Shown one piece after another: positions 57,901 through 64,000 of a stretch of DNA of 64,000 nt (position 1 is its first letter; every line of letters starts with the position of its first letter). The stretch is from the NCBI RefSeq assembly GCF_008704205.1, contig NZ_VXLC01000029.1, positions 62,001-126,000 of the forward strand. Direction: 5' to 3'. Below the pieces are notes generated by a model. The model did not search any database and was not told where the DNA came from. It saw only the letters and a list, made by a program, of their open reading frames with translations. This stretch comes from Nocardia colli. Its GTDB lineage: Bacteria > Actinomycetota > Actinomycetes > Mycobacteriales > Mycobacteriaceae. The translations under genes were made by a program, and so were the position numbers.

Positions 57901-60900
57901 GCGCCGAGCGTCTCCGGCGCGACCGCATGATCGGCTCCGGCCGACCAGGACTCGATCAGCCGCCGCTCATCCGGATGCACCATATCGATGTCACCGACCG
58001 CGCCGCCCGGATCGGCGGCCACCTGATGCAGCACCCGAACATAGGCATCGAGGAACCGCAGCACCGTCGGCTCGTCGAAAAGGTCGGTGGCATAGTTGAA
58101 TCGAATGATGATGTGGCCCGGCGTGCCGTCGTCGGCATGCTCGTCCACCACCGCGATATGCAGATCCGTCTTCGCCGTCCGGGTATCCACGTCGAGTCCG
58201 GAGAACGTGAGACCGGGCAGCTCGAGGCTGGCCTTGCCGAAGTTCTGGAACGCGAACCCGACCTGATACAGCGGATGCCGCCCCGGCGACCGCACCGGAT
58301 TCACCGCATCGACGACATGCTCGAACGGCACCTCCGAGTGCGCGAAGTTCGCCAGATCCCGCTCCCGCGTCCGGTCGAGCAGCGCGGCGAAGCTCTCGCC
58401 GAGATCGATCCGGGTCCGCGACACCGTCGTGTTGACGAACATGCCGACCAACTCGTCCAGGGCCGCCTCGGCCCGATTGGTCATCGGCACCCCGATGGCC
58501 ACATCGGCGCTGCCGGACAGCCGGGACAGCAGCACGGCCAGCGCCGAGCGCATCACCATGAACAGCGTCGCCTTGTGGTCGCGTGCGACCGCGAGCAATT
58601 CGCGGTGCAGGCTGGCCGGCACCGGCCGCTGGGTCGCCGCACCCCGCAGCGACGCGGTACTCGGCCGGGTCCGATCGGTCGGCAGATCGAGCTCGTCCGG
58701 CAGCCCGGCCAGCTCCGTGGTCCAGTAGGAAAGCTGCTGGGACAGCATGGAATCCGGATCCTCGCGAGAACCGAGCAACTCTTGCTGCCACAGCGCATAG
58801 TCCGCGTACTGGATCTCCAGCGGCCGCCACATCGGCGCGGTTCCCGCGGACCGCGCGGTGTAGGCAAGCGCGATGTCCCGGGCCAGCGGGGCCAGCGACG
58901 AACCGTCGGCGCAGATGTGGTGCACCGCGCACACCAGCACGTACTCGCTCGCCGTCCGCAGCAGCCGAACCCGCAGCGGCACTTCGCTCGCCACGTCGAA
59001 ACCCCGCCACAGGATGGCCCGGATGCGCTCGGCCACCGCGTCCGGCGTCGCGGTCGGCATCTCCTCGACCGCGAAATCGGCAACGACACTGTCGGTTTCG
59101 AGCGCCAGCTGCCGCGGCCCGGTGGCATCAGCGGGATACATCGTGCGCAGAATCTCGTGCCGCGCCACGGTATCGGTGAACGCTGCCCGCAAGACCGCGA
59201 TATCCAGATCGCCGGACATGTTCAGCGCGAAGCCGATGTTGTCCACCGACGATTCCGGATCGAACTGATTGCGCAACCAGAACCGCAGCTGCGCCGGCGA
59301 CAACGGCACCCGCTCCGGCCTCGACCGGGCGAGCAACGCCGGCCGCCCCTTGTCGAACCGCTGCGCCTGGATCGCCTTCGCCAACGCCGCCACCGTCGGA
59401 TGATCGAACAGCAACCGGGTCGGAATCCGCGCCTGCCACGTCTCGCTCAACCGCGCCGCGACCTGCGTCGCGAGCAGCGAATTACCGCCCGAGGCAAAGA
59501 AATCGGAGTCCGCGCCCAGCTGATCCTGGCCCAGGACTCGAGCGAATACCTCGGCGATCAGCTCCTCGCCGGGACCGGACAGCGACCGGCAGGCGAGCTG
59601 CTCGATCGCGCGCAGGCGCAGCGCCGCCCGATCCGCTTTTCCGGTGGGCGTCAACGGAATCCGGTCGAGCACGGTGATCGAGGTGGGCAGCATGTACTGC
59701 GGCAGCAGACGCGCCAACGCGCTGGTCAGATCGGCGGTGTCGAGCAGATGACCCGGCTCGGCCTGGACATAGGCCGCGAGCGTGGTCTCGCCCGCCGCGG
59801 TCCGCCTATCGACGGTGACCGCCGCCCGCACCCCCGACTGCCGCCCCAGCACCGATTCGATCTCGCCGAGCTCGATCCGGAAACCACGGACCTTGACCTG
59901 ATCGTCGCTGCGCCCGAGGTATTCGAGCTCGCCGTCGGTGCCCCGGCGCACGATGTCGCCGGTCCGATACATCCGGGTGCCCGCCGCACCGTGCGGGTCG
60001 GCCAGGAAACGCTGCGCCGTCAGCCCGGATCGAGCGTGGTAGCCGCGAGCCAGCCCGGGCCCGGAGACATACAGCTCGCCCGCGGTACCGACCCCGACCG
60101 GGCGTAGTCGCTTGTCGAGCACCCGGCAGTTCATGCCGGACAGCGCCGACCCGATGGTCACGGGGCGATCCGGCGACAGCGGCGAACTGATCGCCACCAT
60201 GATGGTGGTCTCGGTCGGGCCGTAGCCGTTGAAGAACCGGCGACCGGGCGCGGCCCACCGGCGAACCAGTGGCGCGGAACAGGTTTCGCCACCGACGACG
60301 ACCACGCGCAGCAGATCCAGCCCGGTCGGTTCGAGCGAGGCCAGCGCCGACGGCGTCATGAACGCATGGCTGACCTGGTGCCGTGCGATCAGACTCGCCA
60401 GCTCGGCACCGCCGTACACGGTCGGCGGCACGATCACCATGGTCGCGGCCGCCCCCACCGCGAGCAGCAACTCGAGCACCGAGGCGTCGAAGCTCGGCGA
60501 CGCGAAATGCAGGGTGCGCGCGTCCGGAGTGAGCGAGTACCTGGCGATCTGCTCGGCACAGAACGCGGCCAGCCCGGCGTGCGTGACCGCGACACCCTTC
60601 GGCCGGCCGGTCGAACCGGACGTGTAGATCACGTACGCGGTATTCGAAATCCGCAGCAGCGCAGGACGATCGAGATAGGAAATGGGGTTGGTCGACTCCG
60701 TCGAGGTGCGCACGACGAACTCGGGATCGTCGATCGCGAGCCAGCGCGCCCCGGCCGGCAGCGCGGGCGCGGATTCGCTGGTGGTCAGCCCGATTTCGGC
60801 GGCGCAGTCGGTCAGCTGGAACTGGATGCGCGTGCGCGGCAGTCCCGGATCGATCGGCACGAACGCGGCCCCGGTCTTCGCCACGGCCCACACCGCGAGC

Positions 60901-61169
60901 ACCGAATCGATCGACCGGGGCAGCGCCACCACGACCGCCGTCTCCGGACCGGCTCCCATGGCGAGCAACGTGCGCGCCAATTGCGCGGAGCGCGCGTCGA
61001 GTTGGCGGTAGGTGATCGAGCTGTCCCCGCACACCGCTGCGACGCCGTCGGGATTGCGCTCCACCGCCGAGGCGAGCAGCGCGGCGAGTGTGGGTGAGTG
61101 CGACGCCGAGGTCCGGCGGGAACGCGCACGCCGAGCGGCCGAGGGGGTCCGCTGAATACCACTGGTCAA
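54903..61169 (-). CDS. Two-module NRPS, A-T-C-A-T-R, predicted dipeptide aldehyde/alcohol synthetase
   Basis: 2088 residues, six domains. A1 is about 25-515 (YTSGSTGRPKG near 182, invariant Lys511); T1 has GGNSL with Ser564; C is about 615-1060 (HHxxxDG as HHICADG 750-756); A2 is about 1080-1575 (Lys1570); T2 has GGSSL with Ser1623; the terminal reductase is about 1690-2060 (GATGFLG near 1701, Tyr1859-x3-Lys1863). Both A domains keep the alpha-amine Asp (228, 1281). By hand alignment to GrsA, A1 reads D-A-L-F-V-G-G-I-M-K (hydrophobic amino acid?) and A2 D-V-W-D-F-I-L-V-S-K (Ser-like with changes). There is no starter C domain, TE or MbtH. The R domain should release an aldehyde or alcohol, as in AusA-type A-T-C-A-T-R enzymes that give pyrazinones. 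Start ATG at 61169. Confidence 0.93.
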   Translation of the reverse strand: MTSGIQRTPSAARRARSRRTSASHSPTLAALLASAVERNPDGVAAVCGDSSITYRQLDARSAQLARTLLAMGAGPETAVVVALPRSIDSVLAVWAVAKTGAAFVPIDPGLPRTRIQFQLTDCAAEIGLTTSESAPALPAGARWLAIDDPEFVVRTSTESTNPISYLDRPALLRISNTAYVIYTSGSTGRPKGVAVTHAGLAAFCAEQIARYSLTPDARTLHFASPSFDASVLELLLAVGAAATMVIVPPTVYGGAELASLIARHQVSHAFMTPSALASLEPTGLDLLRVVVVGGETCSAPLVRRWAAPGRRFFNGYGPTETTIMVAISSPLSPDRPVTIGSALSGMNCRVLDKRLRPVGVGTAGELYVSGPGLARGYHARSGLTAQRFLADPHGAAGTRMYRTGDIVRRGTDGELEYLGRSDDQVKVRGFRIELGEIESVLGRQSGVRAAVTVDRRTAAGETTLAAYVQAEPGHLLDTADLTSALARLLPQYMLPTSITVLDRIPLTPTGKADRAALRLRAIEQLACRSLSGPGEELIAEVFARVLGQDQLGADSDFFASGGNSLLATQVAARLSETWQARIPTRLLFDHPTVAALAKAIQAQRFDKGRPALLARSRPERVPLSPAQLRFWLRNQFDPESSVDNIGFALNMSGDLDIAVLRAAFTDTVARHEILRTMYPADATGPRQLALETDSVVADFAVEEMPTATPDAVAERIRAILWRGFDVASEVPLRVRLLRTASEYVLVCAVHHICADGSSLAPLARDIALAYTARSAGTAPMWRPLEIQYADYALWQQELLGSREDPDSMLSQQLSYWTTELAGLPDELDLPTDRTRPSTASLRGAATQRPVPASLHRELLAVARDHKATLFMVMRSALAVLLSRLSGSADVAIGVPMTNRAEAALDELVGMFVNTTVSRTRIDLGESFAALLDRTRERDLANFAHSEVPFEHVVDAVNPVRSPGRHPLYQVGFAFQNFGKASLELPGLTFSGLDVDTRTAKTDLHIAVVDEHADDGTPGHIIIRFNYATDLFDEPTVLRFLDAYVRVLHQVAADPGGAVGDIDMVHPDERRLIESWSAGADHAVAPETLGAAVQRHAEATPDAVALVFGSATQTYAELRDRCNRLARWLIGQGVGPESVVAVAMRRSLDQVVALCAIAEAGGAWVPIDPDHPAERIGYVLDSAAPQCVLTTSGDGFTVTAAHAVDTLDLTHLDSTPVRQDERRRPLRGAHPAYVMYTSGSTGRPKGVVISHEAIVNQLDWMQHRYGVGAADIYLQKTPATFDVSLWGYFLPLRAGARMVIAGPDDHRDPAALCGLIATHRVTLTDFVPTMLTTFAGHATGAEVASLRAVFVIGEALAPETARAFDAISRAEVHNLYGPTEAAVSITEHQVDPADPAATVPIGVPEWNSRAVVLDARLRPVPVGAVGELYLAGVQLARGYHGAAGLTAGRFVANPAEPGARMYRTGDLVRWNTRGTLEYLGRSDFQVKVRGHRIELGDIETALLANPAVAQAAVAVKPSEAGDRLVGYVVAAPDAVIDPNALRQSVSQALPAYMVPSAVLLLDALPVNTSGKLDRAALPQPVFVSRDGVAPSTDLERAIAEVFAEVLDVSPIGITDDFFELGGSSLMAFTLHQRLSARLDYAVPMSALLSTPTVGGLAAHLTGTAEQTKAATPADDAVLDAGIDGHSCLPAHSGPPREVLLTGATGFLGAHLLRELLTRTDARVLCLVRADTAAQGVDRIRRALHRYRLWDDTVAARIVAVPGDLSAPRLGLSEADHARLAETVDVILHNGARVNHIDPYARLRTANVEGTRDVLRLATTRRLKPVHFVSTLGTTVPTTEAPGVIEENARLRADQLSDNGYVTSKWAAEELVRQAGERGIPIGIYRPGTISGDLKAGVNSADDSFWNMVRAAAILGLAPDVGDATVSLVPVTYVARAIVELALRPRSESVYHLVNKTPVTVGDIFTCLRYHGLPVTIAPLDTVRAALAEESQRRNAIGDDSLVRAALLSTNYLGLANLDWGDAHTRKALADTGIDCPPITEAGLDAYIREFITSGFLPSGPTPGAVLRPTDVRSAGGGTGIATGENGGQP

Positions 61170-61289
61170 GCTCTGGTCCCGCCATACGAAGTGACAAAGG
61201 GGCCTGATGCTACAACGCCGCCGCGGGGTTTACCACCGATGGGAAGCAGCTATAAGCGCACGTGCTCAGCCCAGTCGCACGGCGCGGAG

Positions 61290-61307
61290 CAGTACATTAC
61301 GGTACTG
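61290..61307. promoter_or_regulatory. Inverted repeat in the NRPS upstream region
   Basis: CAGTAC (61290-61295) and GTACTG (61302-61307) form a perfect dyad around ATTACG in the 166-bp gap between the PaaX-type gene and the NRPS start. It could be an operator for the NRPS promoter; whether the PaaX-type protein binds it is unknown. No strong terminator is seen in the gap. Confidence 0.4.
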
Positions 61308-61335
61308 GGTGCCAAGAGATTTCGAATTCCGAGGA

Positions 61336-62208
61336 TTATCGTCCTACGTTTATTTCCGCGCCGATTCCGGCCCGCGCCCAGCGCCGGCTCGGCTCCAGGC
61401 AACGCCGTTGCGCGTCGGCGAACAGCCGCACGCTGTCCAGCCCGGGCCAGTCGGCGGGCAGCATCTCCTCGGGCAGGCCGGGATCGAGATACGGGATGAT
61501 CCGCCACTCGTCCAGCAGCGGCACGAAGCGATCGAAGGCCGCTCGGTCGGTGAGCTTTTCGAGGGCGACGAGGTCGCGGTGATGATCGAGGAACGCGCGA
61601 TGCCGCTCGGCGAGCGCGGGCAGGTCCCACCACTGCGCCGCCGCCGCGCGCAGCGTGCCCGGCACCGTGAGTTCCGTTGCGCGGAAAGAGGTCACGTACT
61701 CGTCCAGCTCCAGCGCCGAGACGATCGCGGACGCCTCCGCCGCCAGATATTCTGGGCAGATCCACAGTCCGGCCGAGACCGTCCCGCAGCCGATCGAGGA
61801 CAGCCGGCGGCGCAGCTGATGCCGTGCGGCCCGCTGGGATTCGGGGATGCCGAACGAAATCAGGTGCCACGCATCGCCGTCGGCCATCTGCCGGAACCCG
61901 AAGATGCGCGGATCGCCGCGGGAGTACATCGCCTCCGCGGCGTCGGTGATCCGGTATCCGCTGCGCCCACCGCGAGATTCGGCGTCGAGCACCCCTTTGC
62001 TCTTCAGCCGTGTGACCGCCGTCCGGGTACTTTGCTCCGGCACCCCGAGCCCGGCCAGCAGTGCGCTGAAGTCGGCGATCGCGATCCAGCCACCGAGATC
62101 GCGGACGTAGGCGCCGAGCACGGTCCGGGCGAGCGAGGTCGCGCTGCCCGGCCGCGAATCGATATCGTCGAGGACCGCGCCCGCGAGGTCAGCGCGCGGT
62201 GAGTTCAT
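61336..62208 (-). CDS. PaaX-family transcriptional regulator
   Basis: A 290-residue repressor. The N-terminal wHTH (LARTVLGAYVRDLGGWIAIADFSALLAGLGVPEQSTRTAVTRLKSKGVLDAESRGGRSGYRIT) and the C-terminal region (WHLISFGIPESQRAARHQLRRRLSSIGCGTVSAGLWICPEYL, DPGLPEEMLPADWPG) match PaaX, which senses aryl-CoA compounds. It overlaps the kynureninase 3' end by 20 bp, so they form an operon. A likely role is regulation of tryptophan/kynurenine breakdown through an aryl-CoA ligand (inference). ATG at 62208. Confidence 0.88.
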   Translation of the reverse strand: MNSPRADLAGAVLDDIDSRPGSATSLARTVLGAYVRDLGGWIAIADFSALLAGLGVPEQSTRTAVTRLKSKGVLDAESRGGRSGYRITDAAEAMYSRGDPRIFGFRQMADGDAWHLISFGIPESQRAARHQLRRRLSSIGCGTVSAGLWICPEYLAAEASAIVSALELDEYVTSFRATELTVPGTLRAAAAQWWDLPALAERHRAFLDHHRDLVALEKLTDRAAFDRFVPLLDEWRIIPYLDPGLPEEMLPADWPGLDSVRLFADAQRRCLEPSRRWARAGIGAEINVGR

Positions 62209-63424
62209 CGCGGATCGCCGCCACCCCGGCGAGCACCTCGGCGTAGGTGGTGCTCAGCGGGCTCAGGCCGATCCGGATGCCTTGGGGCGGCCGGAAATCC
62301 GGGATGACGCCGCGTTGCCATAATCGTGCGGTGATCTCCTTGAACTGGGGGTGGTCGATCGTCACGTGGCCACCGCGGCGGTCCGGGTCGGTCGGTGACG
62401 ACACCGAGACGCCGAGCGGCACCAACCAGGATCGCACGAGTTCGAGCGCGAACTCGGTGAGGGCCACCGACTTCGTCCGCACCGCCGCCATGCCCACCTC
62501 GTCGATCAGGTCGAGGGTGTCCTCGATCGGCAGCATGCCGATGATCGCGGGCGTGCCGCTGATCACCCGCCGGATCCCTTGCGCCGGAACATATCCCTGC
62601 GCCATCTCGAACGGGCTCTCGCGCCCCATCCACCCCCAGATCGGCTGGGTGAAATCGGCGAGATGCTCGGTGCGGACATAGGCGAACGCGGGCGCGCCGG
62701 GACCGCCGTTCAGATACTTGTAGGTGCAGCCGACGGCGAAATCGACTCCCCAGGAATCTAGTTCGATCTCCACCGCGCCCGCCGAATGGCACAGATCGAG
62801 CAGCAGCAAAGCGCCGGCATCATGGGTGGCGGCGCAGATCGCGGGGGCGTCGAGCAGATATCCGGACCGGTAGGCGACGTGGCTGAGCACGACCAGCGCG
62901 GTGCGTTCGGAGACGGCATCGGCGACGTCCTGCGCGGTGACGCCGCCGGTGAACTCCGGTTCGATCCAGCGCAGCGTCAGGTCCAGCTCGCGGGCGATCG
63001 CCTCCAGCAGGTAGCGGTCGGTGGGGAAGTTGTCGCGATCGAGCACGATCTCGGTGCGCCCGGGGCGCAACCCCAGCGCACCGCGGGCGATCTTGTACAG
63101 CAGCACCGTGGTCGAATCGCCGATCATGGTCTGACCGGCGGCCGCGCCGAGGATCGACGCGCCGATCCGTTCGCCGATCCGCACCGGCAGGTCGAACCAT
63201 TGCTCGTCCCAGCCGCGGATGAGCCGCCCACCCCACGCCTCGGTGACGAAGGCGGCGAGGCGATCCGCGGTCGCGCGGGTGGGCCGGCCGAGTGAGTTGC
63301 CGTCGAGATAGGCGACGATCTCCGGATCCTCGCTGCCGAGAAAGCGGCTCGGGTAGTCGCGCAGCGGGTCGGCCGTGTCGAGAACCGTTGCGCGCGTGGG
63401 GAAATCTTCCGGGGCGGTGGTCAT
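62189..63424 (-). CDS. kynU: Kynureninase
   Basis: A 411-residue PLP enzyme of the aminotransferase class V fold. It cleaves L-kynurenine to anthranilate and alanine. Motifs are YLDGNSLGRPTRATADRLAAFVTEAWG, MIGDSTTVLLYKIARGAL, DRDNFPTDRYL, LLLDLCHSAGAVEIELDSWGVDFAVGCTYKYLNGGPGAPAFAYV with the PLP Lys in CTYKYLNGGPG, and GIRIGLSPL at the end. ATG at 63424, four bases after the TDO stop. It is transcribed with TDO and PaaX. Confidence 0.93.
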   Translation of the reverse strand: MTTAPEDFPTRATVLDTADPLRDYPSRFLGSEDPEIVAYLDGNSLGRPTRATADRLAAFVTEAWGGRLIRGWDEQWFDLPVRIGERIGASILGAAAGQTMIGDSTTVLLYKIARGALGLRPGRTEIVLDRDNFPTDRYLLEAIARELDLTLRWIEPEFTGGVTAQDVADAVSERTALVVLSHVAYRSGYLLDAPAICAATHDAGALLLLDLCHSAGAVEIELDSWGVDFAVGCTYKYLNGGPGAPAFAYVRTEHLADFTQPIWGWMGRESPFEMAQGYVPAQGIRRVISGTPAIIGMLPIEDTLDLIDEVGMAAVRTKSVALTEFALELVRSWLVPLGVSVSSPTDPDRRGGHVTIDHPQFKEITARLWQRGVIPDFRPPQGIRIGLSPLSTTYAEVLAGVAAIRDELTAR

Positions 63425-63428
63425 GTCG

Positions 63429-64000
63429 TCAACGTCCGATCTCGGTGCGTACCGCGAACAATTCGGGGAAGAAGGTGAGGTCGAGCGCGCGCTGCAGGAA
63501 CCCGACCCCGCTCGACCCGCCGGTGCCGCGCTTCGTGCCGATGGTGCGCAGCACGGTGCGCATGTGCCGGAACCGCCACAGCTGGAAGTTCTCCTCCAGG
63601 TCGACCAGCTCTTCGAAGGCCTCGTAGACCGACCAATTGTGTTCCGGGGCTTCATAAATGGACTTCACCAGCGGGAGTAGATCGGGATCGAGAACGTAGG
63701 CCTTCGTGACATCCCGATCCAGCGTCGACCGGGGCACCTCGAGCCCGATCCGCGCCGCGTGCTGCCAGAACGCGTCGTAGAGGCTCGGTTCGTGCAGCAG
63801 CGTGTGCAATTCCTTGTGCGCGACCGGATCCGCCTCGAATACCTTCAGCATCGACGCGTTCTTGTTGCCGAGAATGAATTCCACGGCCCGGTACTGATAC
63901 GACTGGAACCCCGACGAGTTGCCCAGGCAGTCCCGGAACTGGGCGTACTCGGTCGGCGTCAATGTCGCGAGCACCGACCACTGCTCGGTGAGCGTCTTCT
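63429..64000 (-). CDS. kynA: Tryptophan 2,3-dioxygenase, N-terminus off the right edge
   Basis: The frame is open to the window edge; 190 residues of the usual ~280 are seen, starting KTLTEQWSVLATLTPTEYAQFRDCLGNSSGFQSYQYRAVEFILGNKN. The C-terminal half has ENFQLWRFRHMRTVLRTIGTKRGTGGSSGVGFLQRAL, which contains the heme-ligand His (RFRHMR) and the substrate-binding T/S-rich loop. It is cytosolic and heme-dependent and catalyses the first step of the kynurenine pathway. It lies directly upstream of kynU (4-bp gap). No kynurenine formamidase is visible. Confidence 0.93.
   Translation of the reverse strand, partial: KTLTEQWSVLATLTPTEYAQFRDCLGNSSGFQSYQYRAVEFILGNKNASMLKVFEADPVAHKELHTLLHEPSLYDAFWQHAARIGLEVPRSTLDRDVTKAYVLDPDLLPLVKSIYEAPEHNWSVYEAFEELVDLEENFQLWRFRHMRTVLRTIGTKRGTGGSSGVGFLQRALDLTFFPELFAVRTEIGR

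Noticed and set aside
56700..60107. A 1135-codon open frame antisense to the NRPS
   Set aside because: It mirrors the NRPS codon periodicity, is Arg/His-rich, has no motif or ribosome binding site, and the NRPS on the other strand is unequivocal.
54903..61169. Pyrrolobenzodiazepine-type (anthranilate-loading) pathway fed by TDO and kynureninase
   Set aside because: Both A domains keep the Asp that binds an alpha-amino group, and kynurenine formamidase, 3-hydroxylase and tailoring genes are not seen.
1..64000. CRISPR arrays, tRNA/rRNA genes, insertion sequences, prophage
   Set aside because: No regularly spaced repeats, cloverleaf genes, transposase or integrase sequence could be found by reading.

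Overview
The window is high-GC actinomycete chromosome, most likely Nocardia or a close relative. That placement is an inference from its family mix: many F420-type luciferase-like oxidoreductases, class A flavin monooxygenases, a TIGR00027-type methyltransferase, secretory LIP-family lipases, an ECF42 sigma factor, many one-gene regulators, and heavy use of GTG starts. I see no rRNA, tRNA, CRISPR array, insertion sequence or phage genes. The region reads as an accessory arm of small catabolic and regulatory cassettes, several of them decaying.

Layout. 0-19 kb: a partial YezG-like immunity gene, a Nudix hydrolase, and a monooxygenase/Dabb pair with a divergent XRE regulator. An MBL-fold hydrolase faces a MarR gene across tandem repeats. 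A second MarR gene faces an extradiol dioxygenase that is now a pseudogene, although its operators survive. Further debris lies around 6.7-7.5 kb and 10.0-10.4 kb, where a signal-peptide/promoter segment is duplicated. Next come a monooxygenase plus LLM oxidoreductase pair and a group of secreted or surface hydrolases (10.5, 15.3 and 17.5 kb) with AraC and TetR regulators. 19 kb: a guanidine-III riboswitch leads into an SMR transporter gene that has lost its N-terminus.

20.6-24.2 kb is the most novel-looking locus. It holds a MauD/TlpA-like thioredoxin, an ABC exporter, a 68-residue peptide with 10 cysteines, an S26 signal peptidase and a MauE-like membrane protein. This is a plausible system for making and exporting a disulfide-rich peptide. 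24.3-26.6 kb is a RibD-like/DGPF/ECF42 sigma unit.

26.8-36.7 kb holds single enzymes and regulators, including MerR genes, a TetX-like monooxygenase facing a TetR gene, a deleted LLM pseudogene, and a racemase-fold protein in which both catalytic cysteines are serine. 36.7-44.4 kb is a coherent catabolic operon: a tandem-duplicated HxlR regulator, a carotenoid-oxygenase-family enzyme, an LLM oxidoreductase, a thiolase, an acyl-CoA ligase and a second thiolase. The HxlR promoter and the oxygenase promoter share a nearly identical 17-bp site.

44.7-54.9 kb: a membrane protein with a long Pro/Ala/Lys tail, a MerR/DinB-like pair with a MerR-type promoter, a methyltransferase, a GAF protein, a GntR-MFS-pxpB-pxpC 5-oxoproline cassette (no pxpA seen), and a second secretory lipase. 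54.9-64 kb: a 2088-residue two-module NRPS (A-T-C-A-T-R) predicted to release a dipeptide aldehyde or alcohol, preceded by a tryptophan catabolic unit (tryptophan 2,3-dioxygenase running off the right edge, kynureninase, PaaX-type regulator).
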